A stretch of DNA of 64,000 bases from Euonymus europaeus (taxonomy: Eukaryota > Streptophyta > Magnoliopsida > Celastrales > Celastraceae), in assembly GCA_963580455.1 (NCBI GenBank), contig OY756967.1, positions 13,538,501 to 13,602,500 of the forward strand, read 5' to 3'. Both the position numbers and the translations under genes were made by a program. Shown here piece after piece: positions 60,408 through 64,000 of this stretch (its first letter is position 1; each line of letters opens with the position of its first letter). The notes beneath the pieces are model-generated. The model was not told where the DNA came from, made no database searches, and saw only the letters and a list, made by a program, of their open reading frames with translations.

Positions 60408-63400
60408 GACAAAACCGTTAAAAGCTCCTCCATAGAGAGAGTTGAGCAACTTCGGACTATCAAAGTTGCTCGGTGTACACTTTTTATTGTTCTTTTATGT
60501 TAAATTTTACGAAAATGAGCTTCCAGGATTATTTCGATGCCAAAACACATCTTTCTATGACAAATGGACAAAACCGTTAAAAGTGCCTCCTTTGAGAGAG
60601 TTGAGCAACTTCGGACTTTCAAAGTTGCGCGGTGTACACTTTTTATTGTTCTTTTATGTTAAATTTTACGAAAATGAGCTTCCAGGATTATTTCGATACC
60701 AAAACACCAACTTTCTATGGCAAATGTACAAAACCATTAAAAGCTCCTCCATAGAGAGAGTTGAGCAACTTCGGACAATCAAAGTTGCTCGGTGTACACT
60801 TTTTATTGTTCTTCTACGTTAAATTTTACGAAAATTAGCTTCCAGGATTATTTCGATGCCAAAACACCAACTTTCTATGACAAATGGACAAAACCATTAA
60901 AAGCTCCTCCTTAGAGAGAGTTGAGCAACTTCGGACAATCAAAGTTGCTCGGTGTACACTTTTTATTGTTCTGTTATGTTAAATTTTACGAAAATGAGCT
61001 TCCAGGATTATTTAGATGCCAAAACACATCTTTCTATGACAAATGGACAAAACCGTTTAAAGCTCCTCCATAGAGAGAGTTGAGCAACTTCGGACTATCA
61101 AAGTTGCTCGGTGTACACTTTTTATTGTTCTTCTATGTTAAATTTTACGAAAATGAGCTTCAAGGATTATTTCGATGCCAAAACAGCAACTTTCTATTAC
61201 AAATGGACAAAATCGTTAAAAGCTCCTCCATAGAGAGAGTTGAGCAACTTGGGACTATCAAAGTTGCTCGGTGTACACTTTTTATTGTTCTTTTATGTTA
61301 TATTTTACGAAAATGAGCTTCCAGGATTATTTCGATACCAAAATACCAACTTTCTATGACAAGTGGACAATACCGTTAAAAGCTCCTCCATAAAGAGAGT
61401 TGAGCAACTTCAGACTATCAAAGTTGCTCGGTGTACACTTTTTATTGTTCTTCTACGTTAAATTTTACGAAAATTAGCTTCAAGGATCATTTCGATGCCA
61501 AAACACCAACTTTCTATGAAAAATGGACAAAACCGTTAAAAGCTCCTCCATAGAGAGAGTTGACCAACTTCGGACTACCAAAGTTTCTCGGTGTACACAT
61601 TTTATTGTTCTTTTATGTTAAATTTTACGAAAATGAGCTACCAGGATTATTTCGATGCCAAAACACCAACTTTCTATGACAAATAGACAAAACCGTTAAA
61701 ATCTCCTCCATAGAGAGAGTTGAGCAACTTCGGACTATCAAAGTTTCTCGGTGTACACTTTATATTGTTCTACTATGTCAAATTTTACGAGTATAAGCTT
61801 CCAAGATTATTTCGATGCCAAAACATTAACTTTCTGTGACAAATGGACAAAACCGTTGAAAGCTCCTCCATAGAGAGAGTTGAGCAACTTCGGACTATCA
61901 AAGTTGCTCGGTATACACTTTTTGTTGTTCTTTTATGTTAAATTTTACGAAAATGAGCTTCCAGGATTATTTCGATGCCAAAACACAAACTTTCTATGAC
62001 AAATGGACAAAATCATTAAAAGCTCCCCCATAGAGAGAGTTGTACAACTTCGGACAATCAAAGTTGCTCGGTGTACACTTTTTATTGTTCTTTTATGTTA
62101 AATTTTATCAAAATGAGCTTCCAGGATTATTTCGATGCCAAAACACATCTTTCAATGACAAATGAACAAAACCGTTTAAAGCTCCTCCATAGAGAGAGTT
62201 GAGCAACTTCGGACGATCAAAGTTGCGCGGTGTACACTTTTTATTGTTCTTTTATGTTAAATTTTACGAAAATGAGCTTCCAGGATTATTTCGATACCAA
62301 AACACCAACTTTGTATGGCAAATGTACAAAACCATTAAAAGCTCCTCCATAGAGAGAGTTGAGCAACTTCGGACTATCAAAGTTGCTCGGTGTACACTTT
62401 TTATTGTTCTTCTACGTTAAATTTTACGAAAATTAGCTTCCAGGATTATTTCGATGCCAAAACACCAACTTTCTATGACAAATGGACAAAACCGTTAAAA
62501 GCTCCTCCTTAGAGAGAGTTGAGCAACTTCGGACAATCAAAGTTGCTCGGTGTACACTTTTTATTGTTGTGTTATGTTAAATTTTACGAAAATGAGCTTC
62601 CAGGATTATTTAGATGCCAAAACACATCTTTCTATGACAAATGGACAAAACCGTTTAAAGCTCCTCCATAGAGAGAGTTGAGCAACTTCGGACTATCAAA
62701 GTTGCTCGGTGTACACTTTTTATTGTTCTTCTATGTTAAATTTTACGAAAATGAGCTTCAAGGATTATTTCGATGCCAAAACAGCAACTTTCTATGACAA
62801 ATAGACAAAATCGTTAAAAGCTCCTTCATAGAGAGAATTAGGCAACTTCGGACTATCAAAGTTGCTCGGTGTACACTTTTTATTGTTCTTTTATGTTAAA
62901 TTTTACGAAAATGAGCTTCCAGGATTATTTCGATACCAAAATACCAACTTTCTATGACAAATGGACAATACCGTTAAAAGCTCCTCCATAAAGAGAGTTG
63001 AGCAACTTCGGACTATCAAAGTTGCTCGGTGTACACTTTTTATTGTTCTTCTATGTTAAATTTTACGAAAATTAGCTTCCAGGATTATTTCGATGCCAAA
63101 ACACCAACTTTCTTTGACAAATGGACAAAACCGTTAAAAGCTCCTCCATAGAGAGAGTTGCGCAACGTCGGACTATCAAAGTTGCTCGGTGTACACCTTT
63201 TATTGTTCTTCTATATCAAATTTACGAAAATGAGCTTCTAGGATTATTTCGATGCCAAAACACGAACTTTCTATGACAAATAAACAAAATCGTTAAAAGC
63301 TCCTCCATAGAGAGAGTTGAGCAACTTCGGACTATCAAAGTTGCGCAGTGTACACTTTTCATTGTTCTTTTATGTTAAATTTTACGAAAATGAGCTTCCA

Positions 63401-63680
63401 GGATTATATAGATGCCAAAACACATCTTTCTATGACAAATGGACAAAACCGTTTAAAGCTCCTCCATAGAGAGAGTTGAGCAACTTCGGACTATCAAAGT
63501 TGCTCGGTGTACACTTTTTATTGTTCTTCTATGTTAAATTTTACGAAAATGAGCTTCAACGATTATTTCGATGCCAAAACAGCAACTTTCTATGACAAAT
63601 GGACAAAATCGTTAAAAGCTCCTTCATAGAGAGAATTGAGCAACTTCGGACTATCAAAGTTGCTTGGTGTACACTTTTTA
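60408..63680. repeat. Mixed segment related to 17.9-19.3 kb and 42 kb
   Basis: It includes an O-like monomer, N, M, Y, a monomer with CTTGGGAC, C, then H, I, A (61846), a B-like monomer with GTTGTACAAC, an O-like monomer, N, M, Y, a CTTCATAG monomer, C, K (63124), L-like and Y. The H, I, A stretch has GTTGACCAACTTCGGACTACC, a combination also found at 18107, so this part descends from the same ancestor as the 17.9-19.3 kb segment. Confidence 0.72.
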
Positions 63681-64000
63681 TTGTTCTTTTATGTTAAATT
63701 TTACGGAAATGAGCTTCAAGGATTATTTCGATGCCAAAACAGCAACTTTCTGTGACAAATGGACAAAATCGTTAAAAGCTCCTCCATTGAGAGAGTTGAG
63801 CAACTTCGGACTATCAAAGTTGCTCGGTGTACACTTTTTATTGTTCTTTTATGTTAAATTTTACGAAAATGAGCTTCAAGGATTATTTCGATGCCAAAAC
63901 AGCAACTTTCTGTGACAAATGGACAAAATCGTTAAAAGCTCCTCCATTGAGAGAGTTGAGCAACTTCGGACTATCAAAGTTGCTCGGTGTACACTTTTTA
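63681..64000. repeat. Two tandem copies of one 160-bp monomer at the right edge
   Basis: 63681-63840 and 63841-64000 differ at one base I can see (G at 63706, A at 63866) and share CTTTCTGTGACAAATGG and CTCCATTGAGAGAG, which are not used together elsewhere. The copies are cut by an arbitrary 160-bp frame; the window ends inside the array. Confidence 0.82.

Larger units (their letters stand above)
1..64000. repeat. Satellite DNA array, ~160-bp monomer, about 400 copies head to tail
   Basis: The same unit of about 160 bp recurs from the first base to the last, always in one orientation. Landmarks in nearly every copy are GACAAA(A/T), CATAGAGAGAG, TCGGTGTACAC, TTAAATTTTACG and TTTCGATGCC. Lengths range from 158 to 161 bp; 159-bp copies mostly lack one T in AAATTTTACG or one base in CACCAACTTTC. 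A consensus-like copy has 60 G+C of 160 bases. No unique sequence or foreign insertion interrupts the array, and both ends run off the window, so the true array is longer. Arrays of this unit length and higher-order structure are typical of plant and animal centromeres and pericentromeres. Centromere function itself is inferred, since no kinetochore-binding data can be read from sequence. Confidence 0.98.

Noticed and set aside
60442..60822. Open reading frame of 126 codons as a gene
   Set aside because: It is read entirely from two satellite monomers, depends on one lost stop codon, and shows the same peptide strings as dozens of other monomers.
16312..63915. Many open frames of 62-90 codons on the plus strand
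   Set aside because: They recur at the repeat spacing, start and stop at fixed points of the monomer and change frame with each 160-bp step. They share no domain or signal that I recognise and have no codon-position bias visible by eye.
1..64000. CRISPR array
   Set aside because: Repeats are contiguous 160-bp units without unique spacers, and no cas gene is present.
1..64000. CENP-B box
   Set aside because: The best candidate, TTCGGACTA in the dyad spacer region, matches only TTCGnnnnA and is followed by TCAAAG where the box needs CGGG.
1..64000. Telomeric or subtelomeric repeat
   Set aside because: No TTTAGGG, TTAGGG or degenerate runs of them were seen.
1..64000. Ribosomal, 5S or transfer RNA gene arrays
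   Set aside because: The unit is too AT-rich and has no recognisable box A, box C or cloverleaf; the dyad hairpin alone does not make an RNA gene.
1..64000. Transposon-derived array or active mobile element
   Set aside because: No terminal repeats, target-site duplications, transposase, integrase or reverse transcriptase motifs are visible in any frame.

Overview
The whole 64 kb window is one uninterrupted satellite DNA array. I find no protein-coding gene, RNA gene, transposon, simple-repeat island, telomeric tract or unique sequence. A unit of about 160 bp (38% G+C in a consensus-like copy; natural lengths 158-161 bp) is repeated head to tail about 400 times, always in the same orientation. 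This is a eukaryotic array of centromeric or pericentromeric type. A plant is plausible: a short stretch on the minus strand resembles, from memory, part of the Arabidopsis 178-180 bp centromere satellite. The species cannot be named from the sequence, and only a long-read assembly could resolve such an array.

Monomers differ at a limited set of diagnostic positions. I use private letters for the subtypes: A (GTATAC in place of GTGTAC), B, C, D, E, F, G, H, I, K (159 bp, TATATCAAATTTACG), L (GCGCAGTG), M (159 bp, TTTAGATG and CACATCTTTC), N, O, P and Y. Monomer starts are set at the GACAAAACCG-like motif. Each consensus monomer carries three dyad symmetries: a 9-bp inverted repeat GAGCAACTT / AAGTTGCTC with a 10-nt spacer, the palindrome GTGTACAC two bases later, and ATTTT-ACG-AAAAT.

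Layout. (1) 1-12956: cassettes that begin with A and usually end with I. The full cassette is the 9-mer ABCDEFGHI. Shorter 6-, 5-, 4- and 2-mers look like internal deletions made by recombination inside monomers, since each deletion point is a chimeric monomer. (2) 12957-19348: transition zone, where K-L-N blocks enter the older cassette order. (3) 19349-27177: K-based blocks with tandem duplications of 798 bp and 1599 bp. (4) 27178-36762: nested higher-order repeats of 1437, 958 and 5271 bp. (5) 36763-41398: a 12-mer of 1918-1919 bp, twice. (6) 41399-55996: a 43-monomer block of 6870 bp, twice in tandem, with only three substitutions seen by eye. (7) 55776-60407: a 13-mer of 2076 bp, itself a 6-mer plus a related 7-mer. 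(8) 60408-64000: mixed monomers ending in two nearly identical 160-bp copies.

Nothing here works as a set of genes. The biology to read is the turnover of the array: unequal exchange, chimeric monomers, nested amplification and very recent large duplication, acting on a unit whose dyad symmetries mostly survive. Short open frames recur only because the repeat recurs.
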